Shown here in pieces: positions 1 through 12,720 of a stretch of 64,000 nucleotides of DNA. This stretch comes from Paralichthys olivaceus (lineage: Eukaryota > Chordata > Actinopteri > Pleuronectiformes > Paralichthyidae): the NCBI RefSeq assembly GCF_024713975.1, contig NC_091094.1, positions 16,339,001 to 16,403,000 of the forward strand, in the 5' to 3' direction. Below the pieces are notes generated by a model. That model was not told the DNA's origin. It worked only from the letters and a program-made list of their open reading frames with translations, and searched no databases. The position numbers and the translations under genes are program-made. How positions within the stretch are numbered: position 1 is the stretch's first letter; every line of letters starts with the position of its first letter.

Positions 1-399
1 ATCACCTTGAAATGACTCAAGACAACACACAGACACAATTGTACATTTAACCACATGGCTGATCATTTTAACATTGAGTGTCAAATCTTAACACGTCACG
101 CACCTCTACAGTGTTGTGTCGACAACAAAACAATTACTAGGAGACATCTACACAATAAAACCACCGCACTGCTGCAACAGACAAGCTGACAAAAACAAAC
201 ATGCTCCTGTTCAGGAGTTAAAGAGCACACCCAACAAAGTACATCTACTCAGGGACTGAGGCTCTTTCAACAGAGCAAAAATGGAAGAAAAGCAAACACT
301 TCCATAAGTAATGCATGAATGGTACAGTTGGCCTCGCTCAGTCACATGATTTATTTTTAGCTCATGTGAACAGGCAGTTTCTGCAGAAACACAGAAACA

Positions 400-401
<2 letters not shown>

Positions 402-469
<68 letters not shown>
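402..469. repeat. (AG)n microsatellite
   Basis: An uninterrupted AG dinucleotide run of more than 30 units in the DIP2 intron. Short reading frames of alternating Arg-Glu across it are artefacts. Confidence 0.95.
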
Positions 470-471
<2 letters not shown>

Positions 472-2772
472 TGGAATCAGAGATGGGGGAGGGGCTGCTG
501 TGGCAATAAATGAACCTCACAGTAATCACTCTTTTATCTGGATGATTTGAAATTCATCTGTTTTTTATGCTTATATCATCAGATCCAGACTCCAGCAGTG
601 GGAGCTTAAGAGTTAAATCTTTTTAAAAGCTACATTCCATCAGTGAACTACAGGTGGACACACACATGAAATCAAAAAGGACCAAAACTTGCAAATGAGA
701 AAAAAATAGAGAAGCCATTTTGTTATATTCACTTTTCTTTTCTTCTTCCATGCACAGAGCCCAGGGCTTTATCATCTGTATGAGAGAATGCTTGCATCAA
801 TTAAAGTCGGAGAGTACGTGTTCAACAAGGCCCAACAGTCTCCTCATGAAACCACATTTAAATTCAGTAGACCCAGATTTTCATTTTTATTTTTTTACTG
901 ATATATATCAGTCCATTAACAGAATCTGCACCAACATTTAGTTCTGTAGTAGACCTAATAAGTCCAGGAGCTTTGACTTAATCTTGTTTACAAACCAACA
1001 AACGGGTGAAAACATAACCTCCTTGGTGGAGGTAGTGAGAGAAGTACTTTGACTACTTTAGCTTTTTTATGACCTTAACTTATGTAATATCTAAAACAAG
1101 AATCTGTCCCAGTCTCTTTAATGAACGGTCACAGTTCTGCTTGAGAGGCAGAGCACAGATCCGCTGAGGTGATGGGGGGGGGTCCCACTTCTCCCACAGT
1201 AACCCGCTCATTTCTCTCCTGGTGATGGAGGTCACAATCAAACCCTTCTCTTTCTGTTACAGTCAGGGTTGGCATGAGGCTGCCACAGCTCTCCTCATAC
1301 GCCTTTATTCGACAGTTTCGGTCACCTTAGAGAGAACGGTTTTTTTCCCCATTAGACAGAGAAACATCAAAGCTGTGTCTTCTCCCCACGCCGCACACAC
1401 ATATTTGAAAACCCTGGTCTATGTGAATTGCAGCGAGCCTGCTCTCTCTCTGTCTCTCTCTCTCCTTCCACCCCACAGGCACTCTGTCTGAATAGTAATT
1501 AGCTACCGACCTCTATTCTCTGGCTCTGTTTTTTCCTCTCCCTCAGTTGCCTTTTCTTGAAAACAAATGTCAATCCTGAAAATGATACGGACACATGTTC
1601 AAACAGTAGACTGAACTTCTGCAGCAGACTGAAATATTGAGGTGCAGAATAAAGGATGAAACATGATTCCCCTTGCGCGTTGGGCTGTGTCCTCTCTATA
1701 ATTGTTGATATGAGCTGTGTTATTGTCATGAGGAGGAAGGGGGGGGGGTTGTTTACTTTCCTGAAGCTGAAAGACCCAGCACATCTTTATCTGTTAAACA
1801 AACATCCCACTGAAAGCTCCCAGCAACCTCCTCTCACCAGCAGGTCCGCCAAGATATCACCCACTCACCTCGTCCACACGTTCACACACAGCAGCCAGAG
1901 GACGCACACACATCAACATGTGACCAACTGTTTTCATTGATTTATTATTTTTTTAAAAGGCCGTTAGATGCATGTGTTTAACATATGCCTCTCTTTCACA
2001 CTCACACACACGTTTGCTGTCAGAGAGGCCGACATTACATTCTCTTGTATCTGTATACATAGATCATGAATAAAGATGAACGACATGACAATTCTCAAAA
2101 ATAAGGCCAAAGCATCTCAATCGCCAGCTGGTGACGATTTTTTTGTTCTGAAAATAAGATCACATCAACCACCATATAAGAGATTTTACTTGTAATACAG
2201 TTCATGGTACAACATGCAGTCCATGTAAAAAGTTGTATGGAAATGAAATTCACAATCATATGGGATCATGAATAATAACAGCTGCTTATGTGGAACGACA
2301 GGTGTGTCTATGCATGTGTATACTTGTCCTGACATTCAGGACGATAGTGCTGCTCATATCTAGACCATAACCCCTCATGTTTTCTGTATGATTATTCCCC
2401 TTTATGTATCTTTGTGGTAGGAAAAATAATCTTATTCAACACAGTTTGACAAAACTTATACATCTGGGATCAGACTGTTCCAGCTCCTTGTTCAAGTGAT
2501 AATGTTTACAGAGTGACAGCAGAGTGAAACAGTCAAACTCCAGACTCAGGACATTTCTATGGTTGAATCATTACATCGTATGGAAATTCACGATGTCCTG
2601 AAATACATTTTATATACACAACTGACATACTCACTAGGAAGACATTGATTTTCTCACCATGCATCACAGTTTACGAGAAGAGGCTGTGTGTGTACATGTA
2701 ATAACTCCACACAGTGAAACTGGTATTACAGGCACTGGTAAATAAAAGAGGTGCTTTAGAGCCTAAAGCCCT

Positions 2773-2785
2773 AACACACACACAC

Positions 2786-2875
<90 letters not shown>
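2773..2875. repeat. (CA)n microsatellite
   Basis: About 50 CA units with one G interruption near the left end. A second CA array begins about 100 bases to the right. Confidence 0.95.
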
Positions 2876-2879
<4 letters not shown>

Positions 2880-2976
2880 CAGGTCTCTAGTGATTTTTCT
2901 GTCTGAAGCTGGAGGCAGGGTGTGGCCAACTCAGGTAACTGACTGAATCATGTTTCACTCCACTCACTCATTAAAC

Positions 2977-2978
<2 letters not shown>

Positions 2979-3052
<74 letters not shown>
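2979..3052. repeat. (AC)n microsatellite
   Basis: About 36 AC units, the second of two close arrays in the DIP2 intron. Confidence 0.95.
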
Positions 3053-3054
<2 letters not shown>

Positions 3055-3544
3055 GAAATAATAACTGGGTTACAAAGCAGCGGAGCAAAGAAGTGCAAAA
3101 CGTGACTCAGCCGGTGGATTCCTTCTACCTGCTGTCGTTTCTCTTTGAATGAAAAAAGAAAGCGTAGCTCACACACACCTGACAAACTAGACTTCTTCAC
3201 ACACGTCAAGATTTAGTGACAGCTATTCCAAACGCTACATAACACCCACTGAAGCATATCGCCCTGTGGGATTTACACAACAGTGTGTGACACTGTGAGT
3301 GGGCCGTGATAAAAAAAATACAAAATGGATGTCTGTGAAGTCTGATCTTAACCCTGTGGAACATCCTGTGGGTATTCTTTGCTTTTTTCACTGGGTGTAA
3401 AATGCAGGCTGTAAAGTTCAAGACACTTGTTTACTTTGTAACTCTAAGGTTTCAGTCAAGTCAGGTTATTTGTACATCCCCTTTCACAAACAATGTCGTA
3501 GTGTGCTTTAAAGGCCTGCAACAGTAAAACTCTCCTGACCCAGC

Positions 3545-3720
3545 CCACACACTCTAAAGCCGTTTTCAGACATGACCTGCGGGTAAAGTCCAGACAATTC
3601 CGGACTTTACTCAGACTTTCACACACGCACAACGCAGCGGGAGATTCTCTGCACAGACACTTTCAGAACAGCAGCAAATCCCCTGCATTATTCAAGAGAG
3701 GGGTTTTGCAGCCTGGTACA
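3545..3720. repeat. Fragment of a dispersed MITE-like repeat
   Basis: Contains TTTTCAGACATG followed by text on a CGGGAG / CTGCACAGAC / AACAGCAGCAAAT / GCATTATTCA pattern. The same pattern recurs in the element at 31591-31963, so this is a truncated relative. No right-hand terminal repeat was found. Confidence 0.5.
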
Positions 3721-6700
3721 GTTAATACAATAGGTCCAATAGTAATGCATTATATTACGTCCATTAGAATGAGTGGTTTAGTTTAAATCACTTAAGGTGG
3801 GTTGGGTTTAGTCACTGGATGTGGTACCATGGAGAAGGTGTGGTGTGGCTGAGGAGGTCAGGGCAGGAAGACTGGGCCAACTCAATTTAAACTTTCTCCC
3901 AGCCCAAGTTATTTATGTTTAGAAAATTGGATTGAACTGACTCCACTTGGCGTATTTTGCTTTGTCTGCAGAATTCAGGGATAAATCTGCCAAGTACAAT
4001 GGAACAATAATTAACAAAAATACTAGTCAAAGGCAAAGACACAAATTGATGACAATTTTGATTTGAAATTAGGAACATGTTGCATCTTTTGTGAGCACTG
4101 GAGCATGGGAGGCTTACTTTTTCTTTTTCCATACTTTTTTTCTTACTTTTAGAGACGCACTGGCCTCAGAGAGCGATTCTCCTTCATTCACTCAAAGGAG
4201 GTTGCTCTTGAACAGCCAAGACTGTGACAAGTTCCAACATGCAACATTTCACCTCAACATATGGGGGAAAACTAGTAAATACCAACCAGACTTCATCCAT
4301 ACACCTGCTGGTAATTTAAAAGTAGTGGAGTTTAAACCGGGTGTCAATTATTTGTTTTATCATGGGTCATCAGTTCAAATAGTGACCACCTTAGCTCAGA
4401 TACCTGGAAAACACTTGAATTATAGGGATACACACACGTACATACACACACACACACACACACTCACACACTCACACACACACGGTATCCTCCAAATTCA
4501 GGAAAGCATAATTTGTCTTACTCAAGTGGAGCAGCCGTTGAAATTACAACCAACCTTGATGAAAAGCTAATGGTTTCTACAGCTTAGCACAACATTCAGT
4601 TGTATAACTGTATGTGTGGCTCAAACATATGGCCGTTCGGTCTGGAAAGGGTTTATGAAACAAGCACAAACCAAAAGAGTGTGTGTGTGTGTGTGTGGGA
4701 TGGGGGCAGGGTGTGTGGGGGGGGGGCACCACATGGGCCGTGTCCACAGCAACGAGGTCCATGTAGAGTAGCATGAGGGAATGTGAGATTTAAAACCATA
4801 ATACAGCCCAGCACCATCATTACAATTACAAATATTAAAGTCTGCTTGGTTTCGCTCGACAAATGTGAGGATTTAGTGCTTTTTCAGTTTTATATCACTG
4901 TTAATTAAATATAGATTAGCTTTGGACTGTTAGTCAAATAAAACCAGCAATATAATGACTAAACCGTGGGCAGGAGAAAGTATGTATTTTTTAAAATTCA
5001 TCTGCCAATTTTCTTTTCAAGTATATTTATAGTTTGGTATAAAAATCTTCCTCACAACATCCGAGAGCCGACAATGTAATAATGTATAGTCTCAAAGCAA
5101 GTCATAATAATATTATATAACTTGAATGGCTCTCAGTAAAGCATATAGCTCTTAGATCAGTTACGTAAACAAAGAAAAAGAAAACAAGAAAAAAATTCAA
5201 CCCATTTATGACAATAACACTTACAAATTGACATGAATGATTATTCCATCACCTTCCTATCAGATGTTAATTCTGTCAAGTGACTTATGAGTCATATTTT
5301 TTTATTTCACAGATTATCCAATTTTTATATTATATTAAGCTATTGACAACCGAAATGGTGTTTACCTGCAGCCCTTATTCATCTGCACACAGGCTCACAA
5401 ACAAAGTAACAGTTTAAGTGAGGGGGTCAGTTTGACATGAAGGAGAAAGCAAAGTGTAAGACAAAAAGAAACTTGGTTTCAGTGGCAGTGGACTCTCAGA
5501 GGATGAAACACGTGCTGCAGGCCGTCTGACTGCACTGCTTAATAATTCAGTGAACAACACAGTGACCTGACCACCACTTACTACTCTGTCAGCCTCACTG
5601 TCATTTCTCTCAGTACTTACTTTAAGTGATAAGCTGCAGAAGTAAAAAAAAAAACACACACACACACACATCAGAGAATGTTGCTTCAAGTTATTAAAAG
5701 GTTTTAGTGCAGCACAGCTTTAAAGTGAGAGGAGGTTGAGAGCCCACCTGCAGTTCACTGTGGATGTGAAAGTGAGACGGTTCAGCTGTCTGTGTGAAGG
5801 TGTGTGCTCGAGTCTAAATTATTCAGTCTTTCATTGTGCAGTGCCTCAATGCATCGTCAGTGTTTAAGTGTGTGGGTTTGGGTGTATGGCAAATTTAGAC
5901 ACATTGCGTGTTACATAATACTCATGATTCATTTCCCCCCCCAAAAAATAATACATGAGTCCTGCTGTTGTGCTGCTGTGTGACACAGGTGGCAGATGAG
6001 TCTCTTTTAATGGTGTAAAACCAAGTCTGAAGCCTGGAGCTTGTGGCTGGGGATCAGCTAATGAGCTTTTAAATAGAGAGGCTAAACCAGCTTCCTTTTC
6101 AGTGTCACTGCTGCATGTGGACACATGCATGGATAAATGCACAGCAATGCATACACGCAAAAACACGCAGTTGGTGTTTTCAACCAGCCAGCTTTAAAGG
6201 TCAAGACTGAAAATATTTCATTTCTGTCTTAATGTCAACAAATGCTGCAAATAGACTAAAACCCAAACCATCAAAGTTTTATTCCCATGTGCTACATTGG
6301 CATTTAAAACACTTTGTAAATGATCCTTGCAGTTGTTCCTATACAATATGGAAGTTGAAAGGTACAATAAGTCATAAAAGACACAAAAATGTCTTTGGGT
6401 TCTGGTCTTTTCATGGGATTCGTTGACAGCAAGATGAATACAGAATAAAACCGGCCTTGCCCTTTAAGACGTATTTATCTTGAAGGGGAGGAAAACTAAA
6501 ATAATCCAGTAGTAGGGGAAAAGTGACAGATCGAGAGAAGGCAGCGGTGGTGTAAGGGTGGGGGGAGAGCGAGAGATCCCCAGCAGCAGTCCTGGCCCAG
6601 TGTGACTCACAGGCTAAATGAGCCAGGCGTGTTGCCCCCTGATGCTCTGTGACCTAGATTGAGAGACACAGGCAGGAACGTAATCTCTCATTTCTCTGCC

Positions 6701-7563
6701 TCTCAGTATGGAACAGGCTGCTGGGATGAAAACCTGCCTCTAGTCCACAGCATCGCAGACAGGCGGCAGGACGGACGCTGTAGTCCTTAGGAAATCCACA
6801 TGTCCATTTATGAGATGGGACAGTTACAGCAGGGACTGAAAATGGAGGCAAATTAAGAAAACTACTGTACAATGTGTGTGCAGTTGTCTGCTTTGCTGGG
6901 CATGTGATGCACTTGCAGCACCAGGCTCACGTAGGGCCTATACAATGACACAGATGGCATGCATCATGGGTATGAGCAGGGCTGGGCCGTTCTAGATGTA
7001 TCCATTCTGGCACATATTTAATATTTGTCAACACAAATGCTTTAGCACTGGCAACGTAACTCTAGAGAATAGAATATCGGCCTGTCGGTTATTCTGCTCT
7101 GTTTAGACTGAAATGTCTCAACTACTGGATGGACAGTAATGAAATTACATCCACGTATTCAACCCCCTCAGGACACTTTTTTGGTTTTCCCCCTTTTTCT
7201 GTTGCACAACTATTTGATCAAAGTTTTGTACAATACTTTGTCTTATATATGTAAAACTGAGGACATTCTGATCAGCTGTACTTTGTTTTCAGTGTTAATT
7301 AGCGAACAATAGCATGCTGGCTAAAATCTAAGAGCGATTATGGAAAAACATTATGCCTGATAAATTAGCAGGTTCTTTTTGTCATTGGGACCGTGTTAGC
7401 ATTTGATGCTAGTATTTAAGGTCCACTATGACTGAATGTAGTCACACAAAACTGCTAGCTTTTTGATGGCTACATCAGCTGATAGATATACTTTGCTTTT
7501 GTGTTTGTTTTTCGGATTTTTAGTTTTTTACAAAAGAAGACAATCTTCTCACTTTTTAAGTAA

Positions 7564-8140
7564 GCTGCCTTCAGACACGCACTGAACTCTGGATATTCTC
7601 CTGAATTATCCAGAGGGGCAGTATGTGAGAGCGAAAATGTACGAGTCCATTGCTGCGGACATTCTCTGGAGTTTTTCCTGCCAGGTAAAATCCGGGTAAA
7701 ATGTCCAAAGAATGTCAGAGTGAGCCGATTTGAGAATACATCAGGATAATGACAGGAGTTTCGAGCAAACAGGCACACTGACGTTTCCAAAGTGACAAAC
7801 GTGAAACTGAAAAAAAATCAAAAAGAATGAAGTATCTTAGGATGAAAAAGAGGCATCATACAAAAAGAAGACACCGATGAAGATTGAAAAAACAAGATAC
7901 GAGAGCTTTAGTTGAGAAGAAGTGATGTCAGTGTTGATGTGGTGTAAACACAAACACGTGGTCTCCGAGGCAGAATTGATAAAATCATACCCTGCCTGCT
8001 GCATGCTCTACCCAGGTGTAAACAAGACAGTGAATCTGACCTGATGTCACCTTTTGGTACTTGGCAGTTTTTAGTAGTGGGAGCGACAGACACTTTTCTG
8101 AGATCGATGTCCCCTGGTGTGAACGGCATCTTTTCAAAGT
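7564..8140. repeat. Decayed dispersed repeat of the CAGACATGCAC family
   Basis: Begins with TTCAGACACGCACTGAACTC, which resembles the right terminal repeat of the element at 31591-31963 read in reverse. The interior resembles non-autonomous fish DNA elements. The right boundary is uncertain. Confidence 0.4.
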
Positions 8141-8264
8141 AAATGGTTCTGGTCATTTTCACTCTCTGTCACATTCACACACTAAAACGTGAAAACAAAT
8201 ACAGAAGTTGCAGACACGACAATAGCCACACACTCCGAGGCTGAGCAGCTTAAACACTTGTGCT

Positions 8265-8380
8265 TCAGTGCTCTAGATTCCAGTCCGGCTCAATCTCCAA
8301 GTCTTTGATCCCCTCAATGGCTTTCTTTGTGTCCTTCCAGTCACCGGGGTTATTGGCGGTGGAGTTACACATTTGCATCC
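8265..8380 (-). other. Unassigned coding-like open frame in the DIP2 intron
   Basis: The last ~31 codons before a TGA stop (8265-8267) translate to a charged, protein-like tail that includes NPGDWKDTKKAIEGIKDL and ends EPDWNLEH. Composition looks coding, unlike the low-complexity frames nearby. I do not recognise the protein. No convincing AG acceptor lies just upstream, where the sequence is TG-rich. It could be the last exon of a nested gene, a decayed retrocopy or chance. Confidence 0.2.
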
Positions 8381-10738
8381 ATATACACACACACATGCAC
8401 AAACTGCTGTCAGCAACTATTGCTGCAAACAAAAAAATAAATAAAAATGCTGATGCATATTTTCCTCTGCTTGTTGCCGGGGGTCGTCCCATCTATAGCC
8501 ACAACAATGGGGTGATTGTTGCCATGTAAAAGATATCCATGAGAAGGTTTCACAGTCTTTGGACGACCAGCTGCTGCTCGCCTCACGTAGGCTGATTGCA
8601 GGCGGCTGAGCAGACGGCAAATGCACTTCATCAAACTGTAAAGATGTAGATACAGGAGCGGGGCATCTGGACAGTGCCGAATTAAAGAGCCACAGTCCTC
8701 TTGGGCTAGTCCACAGCAGCGGGACGCTCACTCTGGGGGTGTCATCTTACCACTAACTCACACTTGAGCCTTAACACACTGAAACTTTCAGAGTTGAGTC
8801 AACAGACCAGTCAGAGCATCTGAACAGAGTGATGTTGTTTTCAAACTGATAGAAGAGAAAGAGACTCAAGTCACATGACTTCAACTCAGTTCTGACACAA
8901 GTAAAATCTCAGATGCTACAGTTATATGAGGAGAATGCAATGAGAGCCAGCAGTGTTGAAACAGTCAATCAATTTTGGACAATCAATTAATCATTTAAAC
9001 TTACTATATTCAACCTCTAGGGGTCTTTTAATCAAAACAAAAACAAAAGACCTAATGACGTCGTGTGGCAGCATGGGATTATGGGAGTTTTCTTCACCAC
9101 TATTGCTTGTAAAAGTCTACCTGATGCAATTCAGGCCCAAATCATGTTCACCGATGACGTAATGTATTAAAGTTTTATTCAAGTCACGCAGTGACCAAAG
9201 GAAAAACAGGGAGAAAAAAAAAGTCTCAGAGCATCTCGGTCATCAATACAGACAGAGCTGAGTGCCAGATATAGCCTTCTACACAACAGGCACATCGACA
9301 TGAAATCCAATAAAATCTTCTTATTCAGTATTTAGGGGAAAATCCTTTGCCATCAGTGACTGTCTGGAGTTTTTTTCTTTGTGTCTCATTCTCTCTCGGA
9401 GGCTCACTGCAGTCGCTTTCAGCTCATATTTGTTGTGTCTCTCTCTCTGCTTATAGTCTTCTTCATCGGGCCGACTGCCGCTCAGCCAGAGTGAGATCAG
9501 GTGACTGGCTCTTGAAATCTTTTGAGTTTTTATGCCTTTTTTTGCAAGTATTTGATGAATTTGGCAAACAAGAGCTTTCATGCACAAAGAGCTGAGCTCA
9601 GACTTAAGAATGGCAGAGAGTGATAAGTGAAGGAAGTAATAACGAGGCTCAAAAACAATCAAAATAAAATCAACGGTTTGCCAGAATCAATAGCTGAGTA
9701 TATTCTACAAAAAAAAGCAGATGTGCACAGGAAAACTAGAAAACATCAAACAGATCGAGAAGCTTGAGACTTGCGGATTAGCAGAAAAATAATTTGCATG
9801 GTGAAGAAAAAGCCCTTTATGCAAGTCAAGAATGGTCTCCAGGATGTGGGCGGACATGTTTTTTTCATCAACAGTCAAGAGAAGACTTCATCCTCAGAAG
9901 ATTTACTACAAGATGCAAACTCCACAAAAGCATACAAATAGAAACCAATAGTGTGCTGACACAAATTCTATTGATTAAACAAAAATTCTACATTTATCAA
10001 AACGATGGAAAGAGTAAATTGTGGAGCGATAAAGGAAGAATCCTGCTCCTCTGTCAAACATGGTGATGGTGCTGGTATAGCTGCCAATGGACCTGGCACT
10101 CTGGCATTTATTGATGATTTCAATGCAGAACGATGGATGCAGAGGTCGACAGGACCACAGTGTGAGCTCTGATTCCGTCAAATGCACCAGAACCAAGAAC
10201 GGTCCACGTCTGATCATTCAGCAGGACAGCGATCAAAAACATATGAACAGAGCAACCAAAGAGGGGGAGGTCCGCTCCATTTACTGGATCATCCTTTTGA
10301 TTGCATAGTGAATTCCCATCATCCACTGCCTCTGATCCAGGTTAAGTGGGTTGAATGTACAGTGAACATACATCCCACCCCTCCATTATCCACTCTCATT
10401 ATCACAGCATTAATTGCAGGCTATTATTAACCAGAACACACTCCACAGCCGCTCGGGTTAAAGTTGCCACAGCAACTCTCTGTGACACCATGTGAAGAAA
10501 GGTACTGTGGAGGTAAACTGTTAACTTGACATATTAAGTAATCTGTTAAGGATAGTAGTATCTACTGCTATGTAATGCTGAGGAGGAGGAGGACGATTAT
10601 GAGTTTGAGAGAGTGGGGAAATGAAGATAAAGGTTTTACTTTAGAATGAACAGAGATATTGGATAAAAAAACAAGGCCAAAGCTTGATTCTAAAGATACT
10701 TAAGTCACCTTGAACAAAGGACAGGGAGAATCACTGGC

Positions 10739-10828
10739 CCTGTGTGTCCACACGTGTTCTTAGAGCTGTCCACTTGTGATCAGATCACTCAGGACAGATG
10801 TTAATACCAGGTCTGATTCTACACCTGA
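10739..10828. repeat. Fragment related to the MITE at 19581-20246
   Basis: Carries CACTTGTGATCAGATCACTC, then GACAGATGTTAATACCAGGTCTGA. This is the terminal segment of the element described at 19581-20246. Confidence 0.6.
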
Positions 10829-11949
10829 AGGGACTGCCAGCTAGTTTATCTGCTCACATCTTCAACACCTGTCCTCTCATTGCGTTCTCGTGAATGGAAG
10901 AGTAAAGACATTCTCGATGAACACCCAATTATGAACAATTCTAACCATACCTTTATCAGTTTGTCAATAAAACATTTTTTCTAAGCTTTATATAATAAAT
11001 TCAATGATTCATGGCTTCACTCAAAGCTTTAGAGCTAACAGTAAACAAGGAATGACTTAAATGTGCACCTTACAGAATCAGGAATTGTACATGGACATAT
11101 ACTTGACCCCTATGTGGCCCCTGATTTTTGAAAATTCTAGATCCAAACAACCCAAAAACAAAGTGACAGGGTGAAAACAACCTCCTTGGCAGGGGTATTA
11201 AATTGGCCGACCATGTGCACAGTGATGAATCTAAACTGTTTCCACATCCTCCTCTCTTGTGATTTGAAGTCTCACCTGTCCTTCCACATGGGCCGGACAC
11301 TTCCAGGTATCAGTGTGTGTGTGTGTCTCTCTGTGGTGCATGAGGCTTCATTAGTGGCACATACATCCCCCCCTGCCTGACTCCTCCACGTGAAGCACAT
11401 TACTCATCCACCCCCGGGGCGCCTGGGAACTGCACAGCACCAATCAAGCTCTTGCGCTGTGATTCACACGGTGAGGAGGAGACTTGCATAACAGCCAGCA
11501 CTATGTTCCTCTTATTTATTTCTTTCATTTCCCACAGTCATTCTTCTAAAACAAATGACCCTCTGCTACATGAGCTGCAGTGCAGGGTTCAGGCTGTGAG
11601 AGCAGCATCATGTAGAGTCCACTGATGCCTCTGAACGCCTGAGGGATGACAGATATGACCCATTTTCTTTTGCAGGAGTGTACAGGCTCATAGAGATGAT
11701 AAGCAATGTAGGAGAAACATGGAGAGAGAAGATGTGGATCAAAGCTAGGATGCTGAAAGGGAAATATAAAGAAAAGAAACATACAAGCTTAAGCATATGA
11801 ACATACATTGTTTGTGTCACAGCCTGTGCAGATAATATCAAATATGTAGAATAAAAGCGAGAACACTTAAACAAGAAGTGACAGCTTGAAAAGGAGGTCA
11901 GTGTGTTTTGAATCTCACTGCAGCTCTGAGTGCAGCTCACTCTGTTTGT

Positions 11950-12400
11950 TTATGTGCTTGTTTTCACTCTCGGCACATCCACCACCAGCACCCCCGCAGC
12001 CCCGGCAGCCTCCGCGCCGCTACAGCCCCGCTTACCTTCGGACAGCTCCAGGTCCAGCTCCGCCAGCTGGTCCCTGACCTCTTTAGGGAGAGCCGACAGA
12101 TCAACGCCGCGGTCGGCCATCGTCGGAAGCGCAGCAGCGGCAGCCTGCAGCGGGATGTCGGTCAGCAGCCACAGTCCAGCATGAAGCGAGGAGGAGAAAG
12201 AGAGGTCAATCAAGAAGTTGTTGTGGCGGTGCTGATCTTTACGACTCCATCTCCGCGGCTCCCCGACACCGCCATGACTGTGGAGCAACTCGCCCGGAGA
12301 GTCGGTCTGTGTGTCGGTCACATGACCGGACCTGCTGATGGTGAGTGCCGTGACAGGAGGCTGCGATCAGGCGGCCTCTCTGCGCCCCCTGCTGGCGGGC
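11950..12400. promoter_or_regulatory. CpG-rich promoter/5' region of the DIP2-family gene
   Basis: GC- and CpG-rich block covering the first coding exon and the sequence upstream of its ATG (12120). This contrasts with AT-rich sequence on both sides and is what a CpG-island promoter looks like. Open frames on the + strand across it are shadows of high GC content. The start site was not determined. Confidence 0.6.
12036..12120 (-). CDS. DIP2-family protein, first coding exon (probably DIP2B)
   Basis: ATG at 12120-12118 opens MADRGVDLSALPKEVRDQLA and continues ELDLELSEG up to a GTAAGC donor after 12036 (85 nt, 28 codons plus one base). The EVR..LAELxLELSEG pattern is the start of the N-terminal DMAP1-binding domain of disco-interacting protein 2. 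The rest of this roughly 1,500-residue protein (two AMP-binding-like domains) lies off the left edge. DIP2 proteins are linked to acyl-lipid metabolism and neuronal development. DIP2A, B and C cannot be separated from this exon alone. I favour DIP2B because LARP4 is close by and the two are neighbours in human. In-frame sequence upstream of the ATG is 5' UTR. Confidence 0.85.
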
Positions 12401-12720
12401 TTCTCATACATTTCATACACTTCCCCCTGAGGTGAACACAGTGAAAACACTGAGTTACAAGAAGCTGTACAGCTCTGTGGAGCTGAAAGGAACTGCAGTC
12501 AGGTGTAAATTCTCTGTGGGTTTGACACTATGAGCAAACACTATTATATAGTCTTTTGATCCATTGTTAATATACAAATACAGATTAAATCGGTTTTGGT
12601 ATTTCAGAAACACATAAGATCACTGTATTTATTTTTCAGGAAATCAAATGTAATGGAAACAGAAGAGGAACAAACTGGGGCTGGTTGGAAACACACTGAT
12701 GACGTTTTCTTTTTCATAAA

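Larger units (their letters stand above)
1..12035 (-). other. First intron of the DIP2-family gene, no coding exon recognised
   Basis: This stretch lies 3' of the only DIP2 exon in the window and is read as the large first intron of that gene. I found no exon with both splice sites and a recognisable protein. It holds microsatellites (about 402-469, 2773-2875, 2979-3052, 4441-4484, 4680-4697, 5651-5670) and decayed dispersed repeats, listed separately. Short pieces at about 1008-1035 and 11172-11205 share the motif GAAAACA..CCTCCTTGG, which looks like the terminus of a common fish repeat. The intron assignment is inference, since the next DIP2 exon lies outside the window. Confidence 0.6.

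Noticed and set aside
2671-3209. Minus-strand frames of repeating Cys-Val
   Set aside because: Direct translations of the CA microsatellites.
4091-4570. 159-codon + strand open frame
   Set aside because: Starts in T-rich sequence and ends in a CA repeat translated as His-Thr runs. No family resemblance and no splice context; judged chance.
11908-12435. 175-codon + strand frame over the DIP2 first exon
   Set aside because: Lies in a CpG island, opposite a clear DIP2 exon; low-complexity Pro/Ser/Arg content.
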